From the NCBI GenBank assembly GCA_025757685.1, contig CP107220.1:583501-647500 (forward strand): 64,000 nucleotides of DNA, in the 5' to 3' direction. The position numbers and the translations under genes were made by a program. Shown piece by piece: positions 15,487 to 22,956 of the stretch. Position 1 is the stretch's first letter. Each line of letters begins with the position of its first letter. The notes below the pieces were generated by a model. The model saw nothing but the letters and a program-made list of their open reading frames with translations, was not told the DNA's origin and made no database searches. This DNA is from Oscillospiraceae bacterium (GTDB lineage Bacteria > Bacillota > Clostridia > Oscillospirales > Acutalibacteraceae).

Positions 15487-16304
15487 GCAAGAAAGCCTCT
15501 GCCATCGGCAAGATTTATCAGGCACTGATCTATGTGTTTTTGTATGCGCCGATTTTGGTGATCGGGCTGTTCTCCTTTAATGGCAGCGCCAACACCTATA
15601 TGCTGCAAGGCTTCTCGACGCATTGGTACAAGGAGTTGTTCAGCAACGCAGCGGCTATGCACGCCCTGCAAAATACCGTGGTGCTGGCACTGTGCACCGC
15701 TGCGGTGTCCACGCTCTTGGGCGTAATGGCGGCGGTGGGTATCTTTAACAGTCGGCACAAGCTCTATAAGCGCTCGCTGATGCTGCTGACCAATGTGCCC
15801 ATGATGAACCCGGAGATCGTTACCGGCATCTCTATGATGCTGCTGTTCGTCTTTGCCGGGGGACTGGTGCACCGCAGCAATGTGCTGGGCTTTTGGACGT
15901 TGCTGATTGCCCATGTGACCTTTAGTCTGCCCTATGTGATTTTGAATGTGATTCCCAAGCTGCACCAGTTTGATATGAATATTTACGAGGCGGCGGTGGA
16001 CCTGGGCTGCAAGCCGGTGCGGGCGTTTTTTAAGACCGTATTTCCGGAGATTCTCAGTGGTATCATCACCGGCTGTGTGATGAGCTTTACGCTGTCGCTG
16101 GACGATTTTATCATCAGCTACTTTACCAACGGACCCAGCTTCCAGACCCTGCCCATCTACATTTTCTCTATGACCAAAAAGCGGGTGAAGCCGGATATGT
16201 ACGCCTTGTCATTTCTGATGTTCTTGACCATTTTGGTTTTGCTGATCCTGTCCAACTGGATGCAGGCCAGAGCGGAGAAGCGGGAGAAGGGGGAGCGCCA
16301 ATGA
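15483..16304 (+). CDS. potC: Spermidine/putrescine ABC transporter permease PotC
   Basis: Second channel subunit, 273 residues and six membrane helices, with the EAA-loop variant EAAVDLGCKPVRAF near residue 168 and the LSLDDFIISYF segment typical of PotC. The start overlaps the potB stop and the stop overlaps the potD start (ATGA at both ends), so the operon is tightly coupled. Partner choice with PotB is supported by order and by size. Confidence 0.93.
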   Translation: MSKKASAIGKIYQALIYVFLYAPILVIGLFSFNGSANTYMLQGFSTHWYKELFSNAAAMHALQNTVVLALCTAAVSTLLGVMAAVGIFNSRHKLYKRSLMLLTNVPMMNPEIVTGISMMLLFVFAGGLVHRSNVLGFWTLLIAHVTFSLPYVILNVIPKLHQFDMNIYEAAVDLGCKPVRAFFKTVFPEILSGIITGCVMSFTLSLDDFIISYFTNGPSFQTLPIYIFSMTKKRVKPDMYALSFLMFLTILVLLILSNWMQARAEKREKGERQ

Positions 16305-17554
16305 AAAAGTGTTTTTCTTTTCTGCTGACCCTGCTGGTGCTGCTGGCAATGCCCGTCAGCGCCTTTGCGGCGGATGATGTTTTCACGCCGGCGCAAAAGG
16401 CCTATTACAAGAACCTGGGTCTGCAAGGCACTACGGTGAATGTGTATAACTGGGGCGAGTATATCTCCGAGGGGCAGGAAGGGGCTATGAATACCGTTAA
16501 GGAATTTGAGCGGCTCACCGGTGCCAAGGTGAATTATACCAATTTTGAATCAAACGAAAATATGTATTCCAAGCTGTCCGGCGGCGGTGTGTCCTATGAT
16601 GTGATCATTCCTTCGGACTATATGATCCAGCGCCTGCTGGAGGAGGATATGCTGCTGCCTTTGGACTACGGCAATATTCCCAATTATGACAAGTATATTG
16701 CCCCGGACTGCAAGGGGCTGTATTTTGACCCCCAGCAGAAGTACACCGTGTGCTACAACATTGGCACCACGGTGCTGATCTATAACAAAAAGCTGGTGAA
16801 AGAAGCGCCTAAAAGCTGGTCTGTGCTGTGGGACGAACAGTACCGGGACAAGGTGCTGATGTTTAACAATTCCAGAGACGCTTTTGCACTGGCTCAGTTC
16901 ATGCTGGGACAGGATTTGAACACCACCTCGGAGGAGGACTGGAACGCGGCGGCGGAGCTGCTCGCCAAGCAAAAGGATGCGGTGCACCCGGTGTATGTGA
17001 TGGATGAGGTGTTCAACCTGATGGAAAGCGGGGAGTATGCCTTTGCCACCTATTATGCCGGCGATTATATCCTGATGCAAGACAACAATCCGGATCTGGG
17101 TTACTGCTTTCCGGAGGAAGGTGTCAATCTGTTTTATGACGCCATGTGCGTGCCCAAATGCACACAAAACAAAAAGGGCGCCGAGGCGTTTATCAACTTT
17201 ATGCAAGAGCCACAAGTAGCGCTTGCCAATCAGGAGTATATCTACTACGCTTCACCCAATTTGGCGGTGCGGCAGGATGAGAACAATTCCCTGTACGGCA
17301 ATCCGGTGGTGTACCCCAAGGTATGGCCTAAGGGACAGTATTTTTACAATTTGCCCCAGAATATTCTGGAGCTGCAAAACGACTTGTGGGCTCGGGTTAA
17401 AAGCGGCCAGCTGTCAGCAGACGGCAAAGCCCAGGACCGGCGCATTTACTGGGCGTCCGGTGCGGTGGGCGCTGCGGCAGTGGTGGCGGTGGCGGCTCGG
17501 CTGATCCATAAGGCTCGCAAGAATAAAGAACAGGATTTGAGGGATCTGTATTGA
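16301..17554 (+). CDS. potD: Spermidine/putrescine-binding protein PotD, with unusual C-terminal membrane anchor
   Basis: Extracytoplasmic substrate receptor of the polyamine importer (bacterial SBP family 1-like). A signal peptide of about 24 residues ends in AFA-A, a signal peptidase I site; there is no lipobox cysteine. The mature start contains the VNVYNWGEYI motif of PotD. The body resembles PotD over its full length, but residues of about 383-402 form a Gly/Ala/Val-rich hydrophobic segment followed by a basic RLIHKARKNK tail, so the protein is probably anchored by a C-terminal helix with the tail inside the cell. Gram-positive binding proteins are usually lipoproteins, so this is an alternative anchoring solution. 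Total 417 residues. Confidence 0.9.
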   Translation: MKKCFSFLLTLLVLLAMPVSAFAADDVFTPAQKAYYKNLGLQGTTVNVYNWGEYISEGQEGAMNTVKEFERLTGAKVNYTNFESNENMYSKLSGGGVSYDVIIPSDYMIQRLLEEDMLLPLDYGNIPNYDKYIAPDCKGLYFDPQQKYTVCYNIGTTVLIYNKKLVKEAPKSWSVLWDEQYRDKVLMFNNSRDAFALAQFMLGQDLNTTSEEDWNAAAELLAKQKDAVHPVYVMDEVFNLMESGEYAFATYYAGDYILMQDNNPDLGYCFPEEGVNLFYDAMCVPKCTQNKKGAEAFINFMQEPQVALANQEYIYYASPNLAVRQDENNSLYGNPVVYPKVWPKGQYFYNLPQNILELQNDLWARVKSGQLSADGKAQDRRIYWASGAVGAAAVVAVAARLIHKARKNKEQDLRDLY

Positions 17555-18207
17555 ATACGCAGTTTAAGTGCGCCATCTTTGATTTGGACGGCACGCTGGT
17601 GAATACGATTGATGACCTGGGACTGGCTACGGACTATGTGCTGGAGCAGTACGGCCGCACGCCCAAGTGGACCCAGGCAGATTATAAGAAATTGGTAGGC
17701 AACGGCGCCAAAAAGCTGGTGGAGCGCGCTTTTGAGCACCAACTCTCACCGGAACAGCTGGAAGAAGCTTACGCTATGTTTAAGGTGAGGTATAACGCTG
17801 TTAAAATGGATCACGCCCATGCCTATCCCGGGATTCAGGCGGCGCTGGATGACTTAAAGACCAGGGGCATTCGCCTGGGCGTCGTCACCAACAAACCGGC
17901 GGAAGCTGCCCGGGGTATGGTGGAGCAGATCTTTGGCAAAGACTATTTTGATGTGGTAATCGGCGCCACGGACGACCTGCCCAAGAAACCGGACCCCACC
18001 ACTGTGCGTATGGCGCTGGAGGCGCTGGGCTGCAGCGCCAAGGAGGCTATGTACTTTGGCGACAGTGATGTGGACATGATCACCGGGCGCAACGCGGGGA
18101 TAGAGACCATCGGTGTGTCCTGGGGCTTTCGCTCCTTTGGAGAACTGTTTGCTCAGCACCCGGCGGCCATTATTGATGACCCCAGCCATATCCCCAGCCT
18201 TTTTTGA
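17551..18207 (+). CDS. HAD-family phosphatase, phosphoglycolate phosphatase-like (Gph)
   Basis: A 218-residue HAD hydrolase with the nucleophile motif DLDGTL (residues about 10-15), motif II VVTNKP, motif III lysine in KKPDPTT and motif IV GDSDVDM. The C1 cap domain type matches Gph/PgmB-like enzymes that dephosphorylate small sugar phosphates such as phosphoglycolate. The start is a TTG overlapping the potD stop (TTGA), so translation is coupled to the polyamine operon, although a functional link is not evident. The exact substrate cannot be read from sequence. Confidence 0.82.
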   Translation: MNTQFKCAIFDLDGTLVNTIDDLGLATDYVLEQYGRTPKWTQADYKKLVGNGAKKLVERAFEHQLSPEQLEEAYAMFKVRYNAVKMDHAHAYPGIQAALDDLKTRGIRLGVVTNKPAEAARGMVEQIFGKDYFDVVIGATDDLPKKPDPTTVRMALEALGCSAKEAMYFGDSDVDMITGRNAGIETIGVSWGFRSFGELFAQHPAAIIDDPSHIPSLF

Positions 18208-18224
18208 AAATGTAGGCAAAGCCC

Positions 18225-18253
18225 TTGACAATATCTGCCGTATTTGCTATAAT
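18225..18253 (+). promoter_or_regulatory. Consensus promoter of tRNA-Leu
   Basis: Perfect TTGACA (18225-18230), 17 bp, perfect TATAAT (18248-18253), 12 bases before the tRNA gene. Confidence 0.92.
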
Positions 18254-18265
18254 TCTATGCGTTGA

Positions 18266-18350
18266 GCGAGAGTGGCGGAATCGGCAGACGCGCACGTTTG
18301 AGGGGCGTGTGGGGTGACTCGTACGGGTTCAAGTCCCGTCTCTCGCACCA
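18266..18350 (+). tRNA. tRNA-Leu (anticodon GAG)
   Basis: An 85-nt class II tRNA with acceptor GCGAGAG / CTCTCGC, long variable arm, anticodon loop TTGAGGG, T-arm GGTTCAAGTCC and a genomically encoded ACCA end. It reads CTT/CTC codons. Confidence 0.95.
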
Positions 18351-18396
18351 AGAAAAGACCTTGACGGATGTATGTCCGCAGGGTCTTTTCTTTTTT
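18351..18396 (+). terminator. Terminator of tRNA-Leu
   Basis: AGAAAAGACC (18351-18360) pairs with GGTCTTTTCT (18382-18391), enclosing a second small hairpin, and is followed by a T-run. It abuts the CCA end directly. Confidence 0.9.
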
Positions 18397-18476
18397 GTTT
18401 TCCCCTCGCTTTATAACTTTTAATAGACAAAGTGCTCTGCCCGGGTGGTGTTCTGCCGGATGGGGCATTTTGCTGC

Positions 18477-18506
18477 TTGACTTTCGATAGGGCTATCCCG
18501 TATAAT
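18477..18506 (+). promoter_or_regulatory. Promoter of the NSS symporter gene
   Basis: TTGACT (18477-18482), 18 bp, TATAAT (18501-18506). The spacer contains a GATAGGGCTATC inverted repeat that could be a regulator site. Confidence 0.8.
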
Positions 18507-18541
18507 GATAGTCCGACTGTAAGGATGGGGGATTTTTTTAT

Positions 18542-19873
18542 ATGTCTAAGTCAAAGAATGCAAAGCGCTTCGGCACCCGTTGGGGCTTTATCTTAGCGTC
18601 CGTGGGCTCGGCCGTGGGTATGGCCAATGTGTGGGGCTTTCCCAACAAAATGGGCCAGAACGGCGGCGGGGCGTTTTTGCTGATCTATTTATTATTTGTC
18701 GTGCTGTTCGGCTGCATTGCGCTGCCGGCTGAATTTGCTGTGGGCCGCTGGGCCGGCACCGGCACCCTGGGCTCTTATGCCCGCGCCTGGCGCTCCCGCA
18801 GTCCCAAGGCGGAGAAGGCCGGGGGTGCCCTTGGGTGGCTGCCGCTGGCCGGGTCTATGTGCATTGCCATCGGCTATGCGGTTATCGTTAGCTACGTGCT
18901 CAAGGCGCTGGTGGATTCGGTCACCGGCACGCTAATGACGGTGGATACCGCCAGCTGGTTTCAGGCTTTCTCTACAAAGGATTTTTCTGTGGTACCGTAC
19001 CATATAATCGTGGTGGTGGGCACGCTGCTGACCCTGCTGTTGGGTGCCAACAGTATTGAAAAGACCAATAAAGTGATGATGCCGCTGTTTTTTATTATCT
19101 TCCTGGTGCTGGCGGTGCGTGTGGCGCTGCTGCCCGGCGCTGCCGAGGGCTATCGGTTTATGCTCACGCCCCATTGGGACGCACTGAAAGATCCGAAAGT
19201 GTGGATCAGCGCCATGGGACAGGCTTTCTTTTCCTTGTCCGTCACCGGTAGCGGTATGATTGCTTACGGCGCCTATTTGTCCAAAGAGGAGGATGTGGTA
19301 GGTGTTGCTCGCCATACGGCACTGTTTGATACCATTGCGGCGCTGGTGGCGTCCTTGGTGATTATTCCCGCGTGCTTCTCTTACGGGCTGGATGTGGGGG
19401 CAGGCCCCGGTCTGCTGTTTGTGACCCTGCCGGAGATCTTGCAGGACATTCCCATGGGCCGTCTGTTTGCGGTGATTCTTTATGTGGCCATGATCTTTGC
19501 CGGGGTCAGCTCCCTGCAAAATATGTTTGAGGCAGTGGCAGAGTCCCTGCTTCATCGATTCCCCAAGCTGAGCCGCAAGGTGGTGCTGGTGCTGCTGGCG
19601 GTGGTGTGCTTGGGTGCCGGGATCGGGATGGAGACCATCTCTAAGTGGGGACCGTGGATGGACCTGGTATCGATTTACATTATCCCCATCGGCGCCACCC
19701 TGGGTGCTGTGTCCTGGTTCTTTATTATGAAGAAGGACGATCTGCTGGCGGCAGTGAATACCGGCAGCGGTAAACGCCATGGTGTGCTTTGGTATAATGT
19801 GGGCCGTTTTGTCTATGTTCCCCTGGCAGCGCTGCTGTGCGGGGTGGCACTGATCGCTCATGTGGCGTTTTAA
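18542..19873 (+). CDS. Neurotransmitter:sodium symporter (NSS/SNF) family transporter
   Basis: Sodium-coupled amino-acid transporter of 443 residues with about 11-12 membrane helices. The first helix carries the unwound sodium/substrate site (GSAVGMANVWGFP) and is followed by GQNGGGAFLLIY, both NSS signatures; bacterial relatives (Tyt1, MhsT, LeuT) import tyrosine, tryptophan or other hydrophobic amino acids. GGATGGGGG precedes the ATG by about 10 bases. It is monocistronic with its own promoter and terminator. The downstream gene is a TrpR-like regulator, but a regulatory link is only suggestive. Confidence 0.88.
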   Translation: MSKSKNAKRFGTRWGFILASVGSAVGMANVWGFPNKMGQNGGGAFLLIYLLFVVLFGCIALPAEFAVGRWAGTGTLGSYARAWRSRSPKAEKAGGALGWLPLAGSMCIAIGYAVIVSYVLKALVDSVTGTLMTVDTASWFQAFSTKDFSVVPYHIIVVVGTLLTLLLGANSIEKTNKVMMPLFFIIFLVLAVRVALLPGAAEGYRFMLTPHWDALKDPKVWISAMGQAFFSLSVTGSGMIAYGAYLSKEEDVVGVARHTALFDTIAALVASLVIIPACFSYGLDVGAGPGLLFVTLPEILQDIPMGRLFAVILYVAMIFAGVSSLQNMFEAVAESLLHRFPKLSRKVVLVLLAVVCLGAGIGMETISKWGPWMDLVSIYIIPIGATLGAVSWFFIMKKDDLLAAVNTGSGKRHGVLWYNVGRFVYVPLAALLCGVALIAHVAF

Positions 19874-19890
19874 CGTTGCATAAAGTGGAC

Positions 19891-19915
19891 GCAAAATTGG
19901 AGAATTTGCATTTTT
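19891..19915 (+). terminator. Weak terminator after the NSS symporter gene
   Basis: GCAAAATT pairs with AATTTGC (one bulged A) and is followed by ATTTTT. Confidence 0.5.
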
Positions 19916-19919
19916 AGTC

Positions 19920-19948
19920 TTTACTATCACGCATTAGTGTGCTAAAAT
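19920..19948 (+). promoter_or_regulatory. Promoter of the yerC-like gene
   Basis: TTTACT (19920-19925), 17 bp, TAAAAT (19943-19948). The spacer has an imperfect dyad, CACGCATTAGTGTG (19929-19942), placed where a repressor such as the TrpR-like product could bind; this is inference. Confidence 0.55.
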
Positions 19949-19976
19949 AATTGCAGATTTCAATTTGGAGGCCATT

Positions 19977-20291
19977 ATGGGACTGAATTTGCATAATAAG
20001 AATTTGGACTTTTTGTTTAAGGCTGTGCTGGCGCTGGAGAATGTAGAGGAGTGTTACGATTTCTTTGAGGATCTGTGCACCGTGCAGGAGCTCAACGCCA
20101 TCAGCCAGCGCATTGTGGTGGCAAAGATGCTGTCCGAAAAATGCGTATATACGGATATTGTCAACGAGACCGGTGCGTCTACCGCTACCATCAGCCGGGT
20201 GAACCGCTCTTTGCAGTACGGCTGCGATGGGTATGACAAGATCTTTGAGCGGATCGACCGGCAAGAGCAGGGCAATGATGAATCCGTATGA
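19977..20291 (+). CDS. YerC/YecD-type TrpR-like DNA-binding regulator
   Basis: A 104-residue all-helical protein matching the YerC/YecD family within the Trp repressor superfamily. The recognition region is visible as NEISQRIVVAKML-type helices followed by YTDIVNETGASTATISRVNRSL (helix-turn-helix near residues 55-77). It is thought to be a transcription regulator that does not necessarily bind tryptophan. The ATG at 19977 has GGAGG six bases upstream; an upstream in-frame TTG overlaps that site. It overlaps the methyltransferase gene by 17 bp. Confidence 0.85.
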   Translation: MGLNLHNKNLDFLFKAVLALENVEECYDFFEDLCTVQELNAISQRIVVAKMLSEKCVYTDIVNETGASTATISRVNRSLQYGCDGYDKIFERIDRQEQGNDESV

Positions 20292-21006
20292 TGCCTGGGC
20301 GCAGGTCTATGACCACCTGACGGAAAATGTGGAGTATGAAGCCAGAAGTGCGTACATTTCCGGCTTCTTTTTGCAATATGGGGTAGAACCGGGGGCACAG
20401 GTGCTGGATCTGGCCTGCGGCACCGGCAGTATCAGCCGCTGCCTTTTGGAGCGGGGCTACCGGGTTACCGGGGTGGATCTGTCTGCGGATATGCTCACCA
20501 TCGCCCAAAGCAAGTGCCCGGAAGGCGCATTTTATCGGGCGTCCATGACGGAATATTCTGCCCCGGCGCAGTTTGATGCCTGCGTGTGTTTGCTGGACAG
20601 TATCAATCACTTAACGGCTTTGTCCGATGTGGAAGATTGCTTTTGCCGTGTGGCGGAGAATTTACGCCCCGGCGGGCTGTTTCTGTTTGATGTGAATACG
20701 GTTTATAAGCACCGGCAGGTGCTGGCAGGGCAGACCTTTGTGTTTGATGAAGAAGATTATTATTTGGTATGGGACAATGAGGTACTGGACGATACGGCAG
20801 TGCGGGTGCTCATCGACCTGTTTTGCTATAACGGCGAGAGTTATGACCGCTTAAGCGACAGCTTTATCGAGCGGGCCTATACCTATCGGCAGCTAACGGC
20901 GGCACTCTCGGAATTTGAGATTTTGGGTCGTTATGCGGAGCTGACCACAGACGCCCCCGGGCCGGAGACCCAGCGGGTGTTTTATGTTTGCAAGAGAAAG
21001 GAATAA
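20275..21006 (+). CDS. Class I SAM-dependent methyltransferase
   Basis: A 243-residue Rossmann methyltransferase. Motif I VLDLACGTGSISR (about residues 43-55), the acidic loop GVDLSADML (about residue 67) and a post-motif FDACVCLLDSINHL are typical of small-molecule methyltransferases of the Methyltransf_25/11 type. Translation starts in tandem ATG codons at 20275/20278 inside the end of the regulator gene. The substrate is not evident. The next gene (Hsp33) begins 4 bp after its stop, so the three genes form an operon. Confidence 0.8.
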   Translation: MMNPYDAWAQVYDHLTENVEYEARSAYISGFFLQYGVEPGAQVLDLACGTGSISRCLLERGYRVTGVDLSADMLTIAQSKCPEGAFYRASMTEYSAPAQFDACVCLLDSINHLTALSDVEDCFCRVAENLRPGGLFLFDVNTVYKHRQVLAGQTFVFDEEDYYLVWDNEVLDDTAVRVLIDLFCYNGESYDRLSDSFIERAYTYRQLTAALSEFEILGRYAELTTDAPGPETQRVFYVCKRKE

Positions 21007-21010
21007 TGCC

Positions 21011-21889
21011 ATGGGCAAGATCGTAAGATTTATCACAGAGGACGGCAGCGCCTTTATTTTGGCGGCGGATACCACGGATATTGCCGCTCGGGCGGAGCAG
21101 ATTCACCACACCTCTGCCGTGACCACAGCGGCTTTAGGCCGCCTACTGACGGCGGCGTCTATGATGGGCGATATGCTCAAGGGCGCGGACGACAGCGTGA
21201 CCCTGCGCCTGAACGGCGGTGGACCGGCAGGCTCGCTGATCGCAGTGTCGGACAGCAAGGGCAATCCCCGGGGGTATGTGCAAAACCCGGTGGTGGAGCT
21301 GCCGCTGAACGATAAGGGTAAGCTGGATGTGCGGGGCGCCGTAGGTACGGACGGCTATCTGTATGTAATGAAAGATGTGGGGCTAAAGGAGCCGTATGTG
21401 GGTCAGACTGCCATTGTCAGCGGCGAGATCGCCGAGGATATTACCAATTATTTTGCCGTGTCCGAGCAGACCCCTTCCGTGTGCGCCTTGGGTGTGCTGG
21501 TGAACCCGGACCTGACCGTGCAGTGCGCCGGCGGCTTTTTGATCCAGTTGTTGCCCGGCTGCCCGGAGGAGACTATCTCTGCGATTGAGACGGCCATTGA
21601 CTCTATCCCGCCGGTGACCACCATGCTGGCACAGGGGCTGACGGTAGACGAGATTGCCGCCAAGGCTATGGGCACCTTGAAAATTGACAAACTGGACGAA
21701 TATCCCATTGCCTATCGCTGCAACTGCAACCGGGAGCGGGTGGAGACGGCGCTGCTCACCGCCGGGGAAGAAGAACTGCGCCAGATGATCGACGCAGGGG
21801 AGGATATTCAGGTGGAATGCCACTTCTGCGACAAGACTTACAGCTTCACACCGGAGCAGTTAAATGACCTGCTAAAAAAATCCAAATAA
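21011..21889 (+). CDS. hslO: Redox-regulated chaperone Hsp33 (HslO)
   Basis: Cytosolic holdase chaperone switched on by oxidative unfolding. The N-terminal substrate-binding domain is followed by a C-terminal zinc centre with four cysteines: Cys237 and Cys239 (CNC) and Cys270 and Cys273 (CHFC), the CxC...CxxC redox switch. The 292-residue length is normal. The ATG at 21011 follows AAAGGAATAA; an upstream ATG at 20984 overlaps the methyltransferase end and lacks a site. It is followed directly by the tRNA cluster promoter. Confidence 0.95.
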   Translation: MGKIVRFITEDGSAFILAADTTDIAARAEQIHHTSAVTTAALGRLLTAASMMGDMLKGADDSVTLRLNGGGPAGSLIAVSDSKGNPRGYVQNPVVELPLNDKGKLDVRGAVGTDGYLYVMKDVGLKEPYVGQTAIVSGEIAEDITNYFAVSEQTPSVCALGVLVNPDLTVQCAGGFLIQLLPGCPEETISAIETAIDSIPPVTTMLAQGLTVDEIAAKAMGTLKIDKLDEYPIAYRCNCNRERVETALLTAGEEELRQMIDAGEDIQVECHFCDKTYSFTPEQLNDLLKKSK

Positions 21890-21904
21890 AATTGAAAAAA
21901 GGTG

Positions 21905-21933
21905 TTGACTTTTCGGGAAAGTTATTGTATTAT
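21905..21933 (+). promoter_or_regulatory. Promoter of the five-gene tRNA cluster
   Basis: TTGACT (21905-21910), 17 bp, TATTAT (21928-21933), about 30 bp before tRNA-Val. Confidence 0.8.
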
Positions 21934-21962
21934 ATAACCCGTCGCTGATGGCGACACCTTGT

Positions 21963-22038
21963 GGAAGTTTAGCTCAGCTGGGAGAGCATCTGCCTTACAA
22001 GCAGAGGGTCACAGGTTCGAGCCCTGTAACTTCCACCA
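21963..22038 (+). tRNA. tRNA-Val (anticodon TAC)
   Basis: 76 nt; acceptor GGAAGTT / AACTTCC, D-arm AGCTCAGCTGGGAGAGC, anticodon loop CTTACAA, encoded ACCA. Confidence 0.95.
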
Positions 22039-22043
22039 CAGAT

Positions 22044-22120
22044 GGCCCGGTAGTTCAGCTGGTTAGAACGCCAGCCTGTCACGCTGGAGGTCGACGGTTC
22101 GAGCCCGTTCCGGGTCGCCA
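22044..22120 (+). tRNA. tRNA-Asp (anticodon GTC)
   Basis: 77 nt; acceptor GGCCCGG / CCGGGTC, anticodon loop CTGTCAC, T-arm GGTTCGAGCC, encoded GCCA. Confidence 0.95.
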
Positions 22121-22125
22121 TTTGT

Positions 22126-22201
<76 letters not shown>

Positions 22202-22206
22202 TATCT

Positions 22207-22282
22207 GCGGATTTAGCTCATCTGGTAGAGCGCCACCTTGCCAAGGTGGAGGTAGCGAGTTCGAGTCTCGTAATCCGCTCCA
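22207..22282 (+). tRNA. tRNA-Gly (anticodon GCC)
   Basis: 76 nt; acceptor GCGGATT / AATCCGC, anticodon loop TTGCCAA, encoded TCCA. Confidence 0.95.
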
Positions 22283-22284
22283 TC

Positions 22285-22319
22285 GGGCACTTTGTATTCT
22301 ACATTGTGCCCATTCTTTT
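22285..22319 (+). other. Hairpin between tRNA-Gly and tRNA-Cys
   Basis: GGGCAC (22285-22290) pairs with GTGCCC (22306-22311), extended past a 2-nt mismatch, then ATTCTTTT. It could be a leaky terminator or processing signal within the cluster. Confidence 0.5.
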
Positions 22320-22322
22320 CCC

Positions 22323-22397
22323 GGCACCATAGCCAAGTGGTAAGGCAGAGGCCTGCAAAGCCTTTATGCCCCAGTTCAAATCTGGGTGGTGCCTCCA
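22323..22397 (+). tRNA. tRNA-Cys (anticodon GCA)
   Basis: 75 nt; acceptor GGCACCA / TGGTGCC, anticodon loop CTGCAAA, encoded TCCA. Confidence 0.95.
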
Positions 22398-22399
22398 AT

Positions 22400-22434
22400 A
22401 AAGCGGCAAGTCTTTGTGAGACCTGCCGCTTTTT
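22400..22434 (+). terminator. Terminator of the tRNA cluster
   Basis: AAAGCGGCA (22400-22408) pairs with TGCCGCTTT (22424-22432) and is followed by T residues. Confidence 0.9.
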
Positions 22435-22518
22435 CTTTTGCCATTTTCATCTGCTTATATTTGCTTTCCCGGCACATCTGTGCCGGGATTTTCTGCTTTT
22501 ATTTGGAAAGCGGGGAAG

Positions 22519-22638
22519 TGCTGCGCAAAAAGATGGACGGTAGCGTTCTCGTCTCTCCCGGGTGGGAAGTTGCAAACAAAAAGAAAAGACACTAAGGAAA
22601 AAACCTCAGTGCCTTTTGGCGCAGAAGGAGAGACTCGA
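22519..22638. repeat. Direct repeat copy A: truncated tRNA-Ser 3' end plus terminator plus flank
   Basis: A 120-bp segment nearly identical to 22694-22811. On the minus strand it reads: the last 22 nt of the tRNA-Ser(GCT) gene including CCA (22617-22638), a terminator hairpin, the GCAACTTCCCACCCGGG stretch and an end in GCGCAGCA. The tRNA body is absent. The hairpin arms differ from copy B but still pair (CACTGAGG/CCTTAGTG against TATCAAGG/CCTTGGTA), so the structure has been kept by compensating changes. The rest of 22435-22789 holds no credible gene. Confidence 0.85.
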
Positions 22639-22707
22639 CAGGGCGCTGCCCTGTCTGTTCGCTGCGCGAACGATCCCATTTTATGTCCCTTTTTGCTGCG
22701 CAAAAAG
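22637..22707. repeat. Three consecutive hairpins sharing a GCTGC core
   Basis: Between the two direct repeats: GACAGGGC/GCCCTGTC (22637-22655), GTTCGC/GCGAAC (22657-22671) and CTTTTTGC/GCAAAAAG (22689-22707). Each has GCTGC at its tip (22645-22649, 22661-22665, 22695-22699) with unrelated arm sequences. Not a CRISPR array: arms differ and there are no regular spacers. Confidence 0.75.
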
Positions 22708-22811
22708 ATGGACAGTAGAGTTCTCGTCTCTCCCGGGTGGGAAGTTGCAACAAAAAGAAAAGGTACCAAGGAAAATCCTTGATACCTTTTGGCGCAGAAG
22801 GAGAGACTCGA
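22694..22811. repeat. Direct repeat copy B: 3' end of the intact tRNA-Ser(GCT) plus terminator plus flank
   Basis: 118 bp. Its right end (22790-22811) is the real 3' end of tRNA-Ser(GCT); the match to copy A stops sharply inside the T-arm of the tRNA. Confidence 0.85.
22752..22790 (-). terminator. Terminator of tRNA-Ser(GCT)
   Basis: Minus-strand stem AAAAGGTATCAAGG / CCTTGGTACCTTTT with an ATTTT loop, then CTTTTTG. It begins at the CCA end of the tRNA. Confidence 0.85.
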
Positions 22812-22880
22812 ACTCTCGCGCCGGTTGCCCGACCTACGCCCTTAGCAGGGGCGCCTCGTCACCAACTTGAGTACTTCTGC
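22790..22880 (-). tRNA. tRNA-Ser (anticodon GCT)
   Basis: 91-nt class II tRNA on the minus strand; acceptor GCAGAAG / CTTCTGC, anticodon loop CTGCTAA, long variable arm, T-arm AGTTCGAGTCT, encoded GCCA. Confidence 0.93.
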
Positions 22881-22887
22881 ATACTGT

Positions 22888-22915
22888 GTTGTAACTTGTG
22901 CTAAACCGCTGTCAA
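22888..22915 (-). promoter_or_regulatory. Promoter of tRNA-Ser(GCT)
   Basis: Minus strand TTGACA (22910-22915), 16 bp, TACAAC (22888-22893). Confidence 0.65.
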
Positions 22916-22956
22916 GTTTTATCATCAAAGAGCCATGCTCCTTGTGTGATACCGAA

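Noticed and set aside
22637..22707. Possible CRISPR array in the hairpin cluster
   Set aside because: Arms are all different, spacing is irregular and no cas genes are present; only the tip is shared.
22435..22789. Prophage or integrative element between tRNA-Ser 3' copies
   Set aside because: Less than 200 bp separate the copies and no integrase, excisionase or other element gene is present; kept as a possible remnant or novel repeat only.
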